Source of the DNA: Anaeramoeba flamelloides
Lineage: Eukaryota > Metamonada > Anaeramoebidae
Reading direction: 5' to 3'
Length of the DNA stretch: 64,000 nt
Assembly (NCBI GenBank): GCA_027625915.1
Contig: JANTQA010000008.1
Coordinates: forward strand, 4,047,001 to 4,111,000
The position numbers were made by a program, and so were the translations under genes. The notes under the pieces are model-generated. The model did not search any database. It was not told the origin of the DNA and saw only the letters and a program-made list of their open reading frames with translations. Below are positions 34,646 to 45,640 of the stretch, one piece after another (the first letter of the stretch is position 1; each line of letters begins with the position of its first letter).

Positions 34646-37600
34646 AAAATAACCAAAAGGATTTCTACTTCGAGGAAATTAAATTAGTATATACAACCGA
34701 ATTATTTCAGATATTTAAGAATAAAAAAAAGGAGATATTTTTTGAGATTGGTGACTCTGATATTATATTAGGGAAAAAAACCTTTAATTAATATTTTGAA
34801 GAACTGATAAACCTGGGATTTTTATTCTTATAATACTATTAGGCAATGGTATAATAAAATCAAATAGAAAATTTTATCAAATTTGGTATCATTATTAAAG
34901 AATTTCCAAAAAAATCATGGTTGGTAAAATAAGTGTATTAAAAAAAAAATGAAATTTTATTTATAAAAATATTATTTTTATCAGAATTTTTGTTCAAGTT
35001 CAGTAAAAATATTGCTTAGACGGAGCCATTTTTAGTATTTCAAACTTGTCTCCAAATTATTCTCAATTTTTTTATTGAAATTTCAGATCTTGAACTTTTT
35101 TTTAAAAAAGACATTCAGAGTTTTCATCTTAAAAAAAAAAAAAATTATAAAATTTATACGATCAACTTACTTTATTTTGGTTCATAACTTCCATGAAAGA
35201 AATATTTTTTTGGTTTAAATAAAGAGGATATTTGAAAAAGAAAAAGGTTAATATTGGACATATATATTGAGATGGGCTTTTTTTGGTACACTCCATAAAC
35301 ATTTCTTAAAAAGAAAAATGAAAAAAATATTTAGTAACATGATACGAAATTAGCAGTCAAGATGAGATCGACCTTTTGAAAAGATTTAATAGATATCAAA
35401 ACTGACAGTATTTCGAATTTATTTTTATTTGTTATTATCAGTTTAGTTGATTCTGTTGCTTGGGTGAAAACCAGTTGATAATAAACAAATTGGGTGATTT
35501 AATTAGTACTTTCTTTCCGGAGAAATACACTGATAGAAAGTGAAAAAATGAAATATTTATTTCCAAAAAGTTCAAAATTTTATAAAAATGGGTTTTTAAA
35601 TCTATGAGTCAATATAAAATAAATGATTTAAATGTTAAAAAAAGGTATAAAGTTTTACAATAGTATCCAAAATCTTTTGTTCAAAAATTCAAAACTTGCA
35701 AAAATGATTAAAAAAAAATTTAGAAACAAAATTCGCTAAAAAACCAAGAATTTAAAAAAAAAAAAAAATCTCTTTATTTAATAAAAAATTTTCAAAAATA
35801 TACAAGGAAAATTAGTATTTTTAATAACTCTATTATGTAACTTTCAAAAAATATTTAGGTAAAGAAAATATGGTTATTTTTCCTTTATAGTAAAGGATAT
35901 TTCGAAATAATAGTCCATTCCACTTACAAGATACAAAATTCCAAAAAAAAATAAGGCACAAAAAGTAAAAAAAAAAAAAGAATTAAAGCACATTTTTTGT
36001 AAATTTTTTATACTCAAATTATTTTAGTAAATTCTTAATTTTATGTATTAATTTCGAATTTTTTCGGTATAATAATTTTTATTGAAAATATGGGTGTTAA
36101 ACAAAGAAATGAATTTATAAATATTTATATAAAACAAATCTTTTCCAGTCAAGTGGGTGGGGTGGAGGTATTGAAGAAAAAGTAAATATTATATCAGTAT
36201 AATTCATTATTCTTCTGAAAATAACTTTTCAATTTTTAGATCAGATCATTTTTTCTAATTGGACAATTTTTTTTTTTTTGTATTTTGCCCTTTTTTTTTT
36301 TTTCTTCATTTTTTAATACCCAATTTAATAAAATAAATCCTTTAAAACTCTAAATTAACATTCAGAAAATTGATTTTTTGTATTTTCTATCAAAACGAAC
36401 ACATAGAAAAATTAAAGAATCTTATAGTTAAAAATTATAATTTTCTTGTGAAATTCGGTAATTTTGTACTAGACTTTCCAATGAAAGAGGAACCAAATTT
36501 TTTTTTAACATTTTTTTTTTTTTTTGAAATTTATGGTTTGTACAGTGTTAATATTGGAATTAAAGTATTAAAATAAATAATTACTATTAAATAATATAAA
36601 TATTAATTTTTCAATTGTGTGAGTGGGTTATTTTGGTTTCTCTTATTGGGTGTGGAAAATATAATAAAAAAAAATCTCAAAATCACACTTTTAAATGAAG
36701 ATATTAGAAAAAAATACCATATATAATTATTCAATAATATTTATTAATGATATTTTTGTGTTTTTTTGGACCATTTAACAATAATTTAATTTTCCCTAAA
36801 TTATAAACACTTTTAAATCAATGAATCAAAGTAAGCACTGATAATTTACTTGTTATAAAAACTAAATCAGTTGTAGATGTAAACCAAATTTCAAAAAAAG
36901 GGGTAAACTTTTTTATTATTGTTTTTTTAATTTTTCATTTGTCCATCAAAAAATAAAGTGATTACAGTGTTTTTTTATTTATTAATCTATATTGGTTGTT
37001 ATCTCAAAACACTTTAGTAAATTACATTATTATTCAAAAAAAAAAAAAATAATTAAACAATTTTTTTTTTTGATAATAAAACTGCACCCATTTTTGAAAT
37101 TTAGTTTAGTATTTATAAAAATTGATAGCATTTTTGTTTTATATGATTACTATTTTTCAATTTAATCCCCAGCGCCAGTATAAATGCTATAAATTTCCAT
37201 ATTTTTTGCCATTTTTTTTCAATCTCGTTTTTCCAAAACATATGGACAAATCTTTACATGAAATATAAAAATGATTACTTTTCAAACCTATATAAATAGT
37301 TTGTTCAAAAGTATAACTTAAAGATATCCGTAAAAAAGTTAATTTAAAAAAAATAACAAAAACAAAAATTATGATTTTTCGAATTTAGAGTGGTACTAGG
37401 GAATTTAGATTATAATTATAGGTTTCAAATTCCCAAATATTTTTCTAATTGATTAAAAAAAAAAACAAAGGTCTTTTCAAAATTAATTCAGACTATATTC
37501 TTTAAGATTGCATTTGAATCTTCTAAATTGGATTATGAGATATTATTTGAATTCTTTGAATTTGACTTTTAGAAAGAATTTTTAAAATAAATATATTCAT

Positions 37601-37734
37601 ATAGTCAAAGACATCAAAAAAAAAACAATTATAAAATCAATAAAAATGGTTTAACTGTAGTCAATGATACCGTTTTTTGTGAAATAAAAGCCTCGTTCAT
37701 ATATAGTGATCAAAATAATTCGTGCCTATTGACT

Positions 37735-38530
37735 TTAATCCATTTTTCAAAATATAGTCCTTGCTTTTTTTTCTTCTTTTTCCAGTGCAACATCAAATTT
37801 ATTACCTTATAGTAAACCTAAGTTCAAATCAATTTTGGAAAGTAAACCCCCTTGATATTTTCAGAAAATTTTAAATTAGGAATGTGATTAGTTGAAAATT
37901 TTCCATAATCTTCTCAATTTTTTTAAAATTATTGTTTTTATTTAATGATGAAAATTTATCCGAAAAATTAACTCTATTTTTTGAGATAAATTTCCAATTT
38001 GATCCTTAATTTTTCGAAAGTTCTTTTTAATTAATAGAACTTTAAGAACTCAACACAGATTTTTTTCTGATTGAGTGTTTATTTCTTTGATCGTTTAAGG
38101 TATGGATCTTACAGAACAAAAAAGCACGCTTTTTTTAGGGAAACACAGATTTAAAATTCTGTACCTTTTATTTTGACAACTGTAAAACCTTATTTTTTTT
38201 TCATCTTCTTCCAGAACAACATGGAGTTGACACCTCAATAGTATACCTAAGTCTCTAGTCAATTTGGAAGTTCAACTCTTTGATATATTCAGAAAATTTT
38301 AAATTTCAAATCTCATTTGATTAATTCTTTTGTTTTTTGAGCAGAAAATTTGAATGAATAAATTACATATTTTTTGAGAAAAAGTTTCAATTTAGATATG
38401 AAATTTTGATTCTCTTTTTGAATAATAGAATTGTAAGAAACCAACCTTAGATTTAACTGAAGGTTTTTTTGGATCACTCAGTGTGTAAGTTGTCTTGAAA
38501 ATAAAACATGTCTTTTAATTTAAAGCATAG
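37735..38530. repeat. Diverged tandem duplication, unit about 430 bp (R5)
   Basis: About 37735-38150 and 38165-38530 align in the same orientation. Shared landmarks in order are TCTTCTTTTTCCAG-CAACAT, TAGTA(T)ACCTAAGT, TCAATTTTGGAA, GATATTTTCAGAAAATTTTAAATT, TTTTTTGAGA, TAATAGAA and an ending with GAGTG/CAGTG. A shorter inverted relative lies near 49500-49620. No coding capacity is seen. Confidence 0.55.
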
Positions 38531-38854
38531 GTTGACAAAAACTAAGTAATTTTAACAAAAAAGAAAAATCATTTAATTTATTGTTTCAAGAAATAATCAA
38601 CACCTTTTTATTACTCGGTTACAAAAACTTGTAGCAATTTATTTAAGAAAGAATATAAACGAAAACTAAATTTAGAATTTCAGATAAGTGGATTATTTTT
38701 TCATTTACTTTTTTTTTTGTTCTCTGGGTTTGATTAAAATTAACTTTACTGAGTTTTTAATTTCACAACTTTCTTTGAATTCACATATTTTTTTCATTTT
38801 TTTTCTTTTTGATTTTTTATTTAATTCTCTTGAACAAAAAAGACAAAAAAGGAA

Positions 38855-40944
38855 ATGGATTTATTTGATTGGGAAGGATCAAGCTGGTTGCTTGAGCAAC
38901 TAGATCGTGTAGATTATCTAAAACCATCAAAAAAAAGTATTGACAATATTGCAAAATATGTAATTAAGCATGAAAATGTAAATCTTTGAATAAATTCTTT
39001 TTATAACCATCACACAACAAACCCAAAAAGAAAAAGAAAAAAAAAGCCAAAACTTAATAATTTTGCAATTCCCCTCTATCTTTTCTTTCATTTCGTTATT
39101 TTTGACTTTTTAATTCCTATTAACAAAAACAAATTACCTTTCAAACTAACCACCAATTCGCGTAGTATTATAAATTTTCGGTTAAATTAATAGAAAAATT
39201 TTTAACAAAAGCAATTAAGGAAAGATATTTAATTATTCTTTATGTAATAGATTCAATTGTAAAACACGCACAATCAAGAAAATCTAAAAGCGATAGATTC
39301 ACTGCAAGATTTGAAATTAATTTAGAAAAAACACTAAAAACAATACTAACGTATCAAGAGAAAATGGTATTATTTCTTTTTTAAAATTTTTTTTTTTTAT
39401 TTTTTTTTTTTTTATTGTTCTTTTTTTTTTAATCTTTACTTGGGGTCTTGGAATCTTTCTTTTTGATTTTGAAAACAAACAACAACCCATAATTTCTGTC
39501 TTTTTTTTTTTTTTTTTTTTATTTTTTTTTTGGTGTGTTTGCTTGGTTTGCTTGGTTTGCTAATAAAAATTACTTTTTTTGAGGATCTTCTTTTTTCTTT
39601 TTGTTTTCTCAAAAAATAATAAAAAAAACCTATTCCCAATAGAGGCCGATCATAAAAGTTATAATTTTATGGAAAAAGAATCGAATTTTTAAAGAAGAAA
39701 TTGTCAACAAAATCCTCGAATTTTCGCTGTCGAAAGGGGCAAGGGAGCACTTTAGTGAATTCCAATTTGAAGAAAGCAGTATTTATACCATAAGCAGTAA
39801 TGAAGATCAAATAAATCATCATGAAAATAAAAAGCAAACAAAAGGTTCGTTTCAAGGCTTTGTGTCTGTTGTCCAAGAAAGTACAGCCGTCCAACAAACT
39901 AAGCCCCTTGATCGTCAAGACAACATTAATTATAATAATGATGAATTTTTTAACAATAAATCTGGAAATTTGGAAAACAATAATAAAAATTTTAATGAAA
40001 GAGAAAATGAAAAAGAAAGAGAAGGGAGAATGGGGCGAGGGAAGGAAAGAGAGAGAGGAAGAGAGAGAGAGAGAGAGAGAGAAAGAGAAAGAGAAAGAGG
40101 AAGAGGAAGGGAAAAGAAAAGGGAAGGAGAAAAAAATCACAAAAATCAAGATTATTCTAACAAAAAAAAGGGTGAATCGTCTATTGTACGTAAAAGGGAT
40201 TCAAAGTCACGAGAAAAAGACAGCTCAACAAAAATAAGAAGAACTTCTGAAAATAGTGTAACAACCCTTGGTGAAGAAGATGAAAATGCACTTACAGATA
40301 AAAATAAAAAAGAAGAAAAAAGAAAATCGCACTCACACCGATCACACAAATCCAAAAGATCACGTCGATCAAGCCGATCTCATCGGTCACGCCATTCCAA
40401 AAAAGATGAGGAAAGTGATGAAAAGGACGGCAAACACCACAGACACCACCGAAAGCATCATAGACACCATAGGCGACATCGTCATAGTAGTGGCAGTCGT
40501 AGCAGTAGCAGTAAAAGAGGATCTAAAAATAGGGACGACGTAAACCAAACAAAGAAATATTCCTCGAGTACCAACAAAAATGAAGAAAACGATCTTGAAT
40601 TGGACGAACAAGCATTAACATTAAAAAAAACGATTTCTGTTGTTGACATCCCCAAATCTATAGACTCAGAATCACTTTTTAGTTATTTAAAAAAATGTGG
40701 TGAAGTCACCGATCATTACATTAAATTAGACGAAAATATGGCCTTTTTTACTTATCAAACGGTCAAAGAGGCTGAAGACGCTATCCACAAAGGGAAAAAA
40801 TATCCTTTAAATGGTGAATATCTGACCATCATTTCCTCATATAATAATAATTCCAAAACTACAGAGAACAATGATGATGTCAATCATAATCAGAATAATT
40901 TTGAACAATCAACTAGTTTAAATGAGAGGTGGGATGATTATTAA
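38855..40944 (+). CDS. CID-RS-RRM protein, SCAF4/SCAF8/Seb1-like
   Basis: Exons 38855-38977, 39166-39366 and 39643-40944 join in phase 0 (GTAAAT...CGTAG; GTATTA...CAATAG) to give 541 residues. The first two exons and the start of the third form a CTD-interacting domain (about 1-130) with the signature LYVIDSIVKHA and then VIILWKKNRIF. The middle is an Arg/Glu repeat (about 228-271) and a Ser/Arg/His-rich region (about 334-400). An RRM lies at about 437-510 (ISVVDIPK, then MAFFTYQT). By family, CID domains bind phosphorylated Pol II CTD, and the RRM binds nascent RNA to control termination or polyadenylation choice. The third-exon acceptor could not be tested against a transcript, but CID continuity across both junctions is strong. 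Confidence 0.85.
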
Positions 40945-41343
40945 TAAAATTTATATTAAAGCTAATTATAGTGCTGTGTTGTTTTTGTTTTGTTTTTTTT
41001 ATATTTTTTTTTGATCATTTATTTCTTATTAATTATCCATTCACCAATTTAAAGCCACAACGAAGGTATAAAAACAAAAAACATCACATTCAGCTATCTT
41101 AAAAAAGTGAGTAATTTTTTTTTTTTTTTTAAATACAAACTTTTTCAAAAAAAGAAGTTTTTAAAAAAGTGAAGACTATTTTTTATAAAAACCATTTTTT
41201 TCTGATTTTTCTATTTTAATAAATGGAAATAATAAAACTTTTAAAGGTGTGATAGGGGCTGGAGTGGGAATAAAAGTGCTTTTAAAAATTTTGAGAACTC
41301 ACTTTTTTAAAACTTAATTTTTTTAAAACAGTTTGTATATGTA

Positions 41344-41910
41344 CTTAATAAAATTAAGCACTATTTTTTTCTGATTAATATTTTTCGAAATCTAAGTTTC
41401 ATACTTAATTCAATTAGCCACTGTGATATATTTTTTTTGGAATAAAAACACTCTCAACTTTTGAATATCAAAATTATTTTTTGAAATTACTGTGCACTTT
41501 TTTATTTTTTTTTGAAAAATTGGGGTTGAGAAAAGTTTGAAATCAAAGAATAAGTTAATATATTAAATTAGAATGCTTTTCCAGAGAGTTTATCCTTTTC
41601 AGTTTAACTTTTTTTTTATTTTTCTATTTGAAACGAAAAAAAACATTTGAAGACCAAATTAATCCCTTTTGTGAAAAGAAAATTCCCATAATTTAGAATT
41701 TGTTTTAATAAATAAGTTAAAACAACATAGTGTATCTAAAAATATACATAATTTCAAGTGTGAATTCAATGATTTTGGCAAAAAATGTTTTTAAGAAAAA
41801 GTTAAATTGAAGCTTTATTTATTTTAATTTTTTCATTTAGTTTTTTTAATTGTATTAATGGAAAGTATTTGATCAGTTTTCCATTTTTAGTGTTTCTTGG
41901 TTCGTAGGGA
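41344..41910. repeat. Dispersed repeat R2, copy 2 (~567 bp)
   Basis: Direct-orientation partner of 28328-28893, with the same start and end. It lies shortly downstream of the CID-RRM gene. Sequence outside the boundaries is unrelated, which supports transposition rather than a large duplication. Confidence 0.85.
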
Positions 41911-42117
41911 CATATAAAATAAAAATCAAAAAAAAAATCCTCGTTTCTCAAAGATAAAAAACTTGAAAAAAGTTTGAATTAATAACTCGAATACCTTTTT
42001 AAATAGCTGTAGCATAAACAAAAACATTTTTTTTTTTTCAAATTTTTTTTTTTGAATGATAAAAAAAAATTGAAAAATTTGTTTTTATACCTCTGTTAGT
42101 CAGGGATTAGAAATATA

Positions 42118-42504
42118 AGAAATAAAATTAATAAAGGAATCTAATTTTAAAAAGTTTGATGGTTTAAAACCAATGGACATAAACGAGAGATTTTTTGATT
42201 TAATAAAATATTTATGATTTAATAAAATCTCAAAACAAAAAATCAGTTGAAGATTTTGACAAAATAAAATTCTACAATTTGACACCAAAAAAAAATATTG
42301 ATAAAAAATTTCTTCTTTTTAGAAAAAATTATTCAAAGAATATTTCGACATTGTATTGTTAATCCAATTCAAGAAATAGGGAAGTTTATTAAAGAAAGAA
42401 ATATTTTATTTATCCATAAAATTGGAGACAAAGGAATTCCTTTAAATTATAAACTTATATCAACCAATAACACTTTAGAAGGGTTTTTTCTAAAACTTAT
42501 TTAG
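42118..42504 (+). pseudogene. Broken coding-like region, family unknown
   Basis: Three overlapping frames look coding in turn. The first (from about 42122) reads EIKLIKESN then FKKFDGLKPMDINERFFDL to a stop. A shifted frame resumes with DLIKSQNKKSVEDFDK. A third frame (42298-42504) contains RHCIVNPIQEIGKF and FIHKIGDKGIPLNY to TAG. The first shift coincides with a short tandem duplication of GATTTAATAAAAT. The second coincides with TTCTTTTTAG, which could be a real acceptor. Either a small multi-exon gene or a pseudogene is possible. No domain is recognised. Confidence 0.3.
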
Positions 42505-43654
42505 AGATGGATAGAAGACTCTTTGAATCAAGTATCAGATTCTTAATTGTTTATCAAAAAAAAAAAAAATGAGTATGGATAGATGTGGATAATAAAACTT
42601 GTAAAAAATAAAAAAAATTGGAAATGAGCAAATATTCAAGTATTTTTTTTTAATATTCAAAAAAAAAATTTAAAATCACAAATAATTTTAAAAATCTACA
42701 ATTCTTTGAGGATTGAATTAATATTTTTTCTTAAAAAAGAATTAAACAATTTTTGATCGGATCACAAGATTATGTTTCAGTTGAAGGTATTTAAGGGGTT
42801 AGATTCTACCTTTAGGGGGTCTAAAATAAAAGTTTGTTGTTCTTGAATAAAAATTATATTAGTATAACATGGTCCAAATATCTCTAAAAATTAGATGTGT
42901 TGGACAGTTCAATTTATTTATCTAATCACTGAAAATGAATTATTTTATTAGTATAAAAATCCCAAGAATTTTAGACAATAATCTAAATGATGACACGAAT
43001 TTAAATGTTGAGTTATCAATTTTTAGACTTTGAAGCTGTAAAATACCTCTCTTAAATTTTTCTCAAATGGTTAGTAGTTTTCAAAAAATTCATTTTTTGT
43101 ATCTAATTTTATAATTAACAAATAGATTTATTCTTTCATATTATTTTCAAATTTTTGAAATATATTAATGTTACAATTAACTTTAAAGGGAGAAAACAAA
43201 TATAATCAGTCTTTATGCTTTGTTTGTCAATTATTATTCAGTTAACCTTCTAAATTTATTAAATTAAAAAAATGGTTACTTATTAATGATTCTAATTATA
43301 ATTTTTTAAATACTTGAATACTTTTATTTTAAATTCTATTTTAATATCTGTAAAAGGAAAACAAAACAATTAAAAAATAATAATTTTTAAACTTAATCTT
43401 TTGGTCAATAATCCAATAATTTATTTTTTAATACTATTACTAAGAGTTTTTTTTTTTGAGTTATAGGGTAAAGGCAGCACTAATATTATTTATACCCAAT
43501 TACATAATACTTTGATTATCTGGTAAGGTATTTTTAGCCACATTCTCCACAGACTAGTCATATACCGCTGAAATCTATTTACAGGTGTTTACTTGGCTCT
43601 AATAAGGGTATTGTGAAAATGTACTTCTTTTGGTTGGAAAAATTAAATCTAAAT

Positions 43655-45005
43655 TATGGGGCTAGTAACTCTTATTCATTTTTAATAAACCGTAATAGGG
43701 TAATTATTTACACCGGGATACAATTAAACCTTATACTCAACTTCTTTTATTAACTTTCGAGAGATGATTACTATTTTTACAGTCAGTTTCACTTTTAAGG
43801 CGCAAACTTTCAACGAAATTTAAGGCACAAAAAAATCTCAAATTAAAGCACAATTTTTTGGATTTTTTTTTTTTACAATTTATTTTTATTAGAATTTGAA
43901 TTTTGTGCCTTAATTTGAGATTTTTTTTGTGTCTTAAATTTCGTAGAAAGTTTGTGTCTTAAAAGTGAAACTGACTATAAAAAGAATTCATTTTTCTCAA
44001 TTAAATTTTCAGTTAAAAAGAATAATCCTTTTTCTTTGAATTTTTGGTGTTTAAATTAGAAAAGAAAAAATTGTTCAAAATTTTTTTTTAAAGAAATCTC
44101 ACTTTTAGTAATTTCTGAGAGTCTATATGATCTAATAACCTTGGAAATTTAATCATATTTTAAAAATAAAAATACAAATAAATCAAATATTATCCCCTGA
44201 AGATGAAAAAAAAAATATTCCTTTGTTTTATTCGCAATAATTTGTTAAATTTCTTGAAATTTGTAAGACTCGAATATATTCTTTTTCAAATGTTCATGTA
44301 TAAACAAGGAACTATTAGTAAGAAAGTAAGTTTTTTTATAATATTGATGATTTTTTTATTTATTCTTGGCGAATTTGAATTAATTTGAGATATTTGAAAA
44401 TTATTTAAAAAATTGAGAACAATTAATAAAGTCGATTGATACTTTTAATCTTGGTGTTGTTAATAACCTTACTGAAAAATTTGAAATCTATTATTGTTTA
44501 TGGGTGTATAAATATTCAAATTAAAAGGTATTTCTTGTAGATTATAAGTTGAATTTACAGGTTCTAAAAAAGTATTATCGGGTTTTTTTTTAATTTGATT
44601 GTTTGTTTTTTTTTCTCATATTTTTTGAGTTCAATAGAAAGAAAAAATTGATTTGAACTTTTCTTTGAATCAAAACTATATATATTTTTCAGTTTGAAAT
44701 AATTATAGTAATTTTTTTGAAAACGGGTGGATTTTTTATACTGGGCTATTTTAGAACTTTGTAGTTTAATTTTTATTGTCAATATTTTACACCTTTCTTT
44801 GCAGTGCATAAGATTTCTTTCTCCTTTCAAAGAAAATATTTTTTTTTAAAAATGATTCAGATATATTTCGAAATATGAATTTTTCAAAAATGAGAAAAAT
44901 AGATCAAACTTTTCAAAATAATATTTCATTTCTGAAAATAGCTTTGAAAGTAAGTTTGATTTTGTAATAATCAGATTTATGCTTTTTTTGAAATTTTAAA
45001 ATGCG
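43655..45005. repeat. Dispersed repeat R1, copy 3, interrupted by an M1 MITE
   Basis: The sequence follows 1600-2760 in the same order and orientation. Landmarks are GGG(A/G)CTA near the start, TTTTTAATAAA, CACTTTTAG-AATTTCTGAGAGTCT, TAATAACTTACTGAAA-like text, GGTTCTAAAAAAGTATT and TTTTTTGAAATTT near the end. The 198-bp MITE at 43780-43977 is absent from the first copy. Divergence is substantial, so this is an old family. Confidence 0.7.
43780..43977. mobile_element. M1 MITE, copy 2, nested in repeat R1
   Basis: It starts CAGTCAGTTTCACTTTTAAG and ends GTGAAACTGACTA, the last base mutated from G. The other R1 copy near 1728-1745 reads TCATTTTTAAAAGAATTC, giving the empty site. The filled site reads ATTTTTA, element, TAAAAAGAATTC, which implies a TA-containing target. 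Internal text matches the copies at 15791 and 50668. Confidence 0.85.
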
Positions 45006-45329
45006 GAAAATTTTTTTGAATTTGCTTTATTATTTATTTGAAGATTTTTTTTTAGGTTTTCTAGTCCCAGAATAAAAAAATTTTGAGTGGATCTTCATAG
45101 AAAAAAAATAGAATTAACAAAGCAAAGTTTCAGAATCTTAATTACACAAATTCAATAATAAAAAAGCAAAAATACTCTTGATACACATTGATAAAAAATA
45201 CAAGCTAAAAAAAAATTCTAAGGATCTCAATGGCAAAAAATTCAACAAAGAAAAAAAATAAAAAGATCTCAAATTTTGAAAAAAATTAATTTTTAAAAAA
45301 AATTCAAATTGTTTGATCTTTTATTCTTC

Positions 45330-45640
45330 CAAAGGGTTAAATTTCTTCAATTTAAAAGAAATTGTTTAACATTAATTAAACAATCAATTTTATAAGATAT
45401 AAAATAAATTATATGTATTTTATAACTATCTACATTTTAACACGTAAGGACATCATTACATTCTTGAGATAAAAATAACTCTTTGTTCAGGAATGATATG
45501 AAAAAATCTTGGAGAGATCAAAAGGTGCCAAAGAAAGATATTCTAAACTAACAATGGGTGTTTTCAAAATTATATTTCATAGTTATTAAAATTGGAAATT
45601 TATGCCTCTCTTTGGTGCCTTTTTCGGAATATTTCTTCGA
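45330..45640. repeat. Dispersed repeat R3, copy 2
   Basis: Matches 16040-16640 in direct orientation, starting at AAAGGGTTAAATTTCTTCAA. Similarity fades toward the right end, where both copies have a GTGCC-TTTTT block. It is separated from R1 copy 3 by about 300 bases of A-rich sequence. Confidence 0.45.

Larger units (their letters stand above)
33784..38854. other. Intergenic region with diverged repeats
   Basis: Contents are repeat R4 copy 2 in inverse orientation (about 34430-34645) and a possible 8-codon leader exon on the minus strand (35171-35194). There is also a degenerate left end of an M1 MITE near 35926-36000, and a diverged tandem duplication at about 37735-38530. The rest is A/T-run sequence, with a short G-rich patch near 36150. 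The frame at 36370-36576 is not convincing. Confidence 0.55.

Noticed and set aside
39667-40149. 160-codon Ser/Phe-rich frame on the minus strand
   Set aside because: It is the antisense of the Arg/Glu repeat and CID coding exon on the plus strand; its composition is the mirror of that repeat.
43480-43640. GC-richer patch considered as a tRNA or other RNA gene
   Set aside because: No cloverleaf, A box or B box could be recognised; no tRNA was found anywhere in the window by eye.
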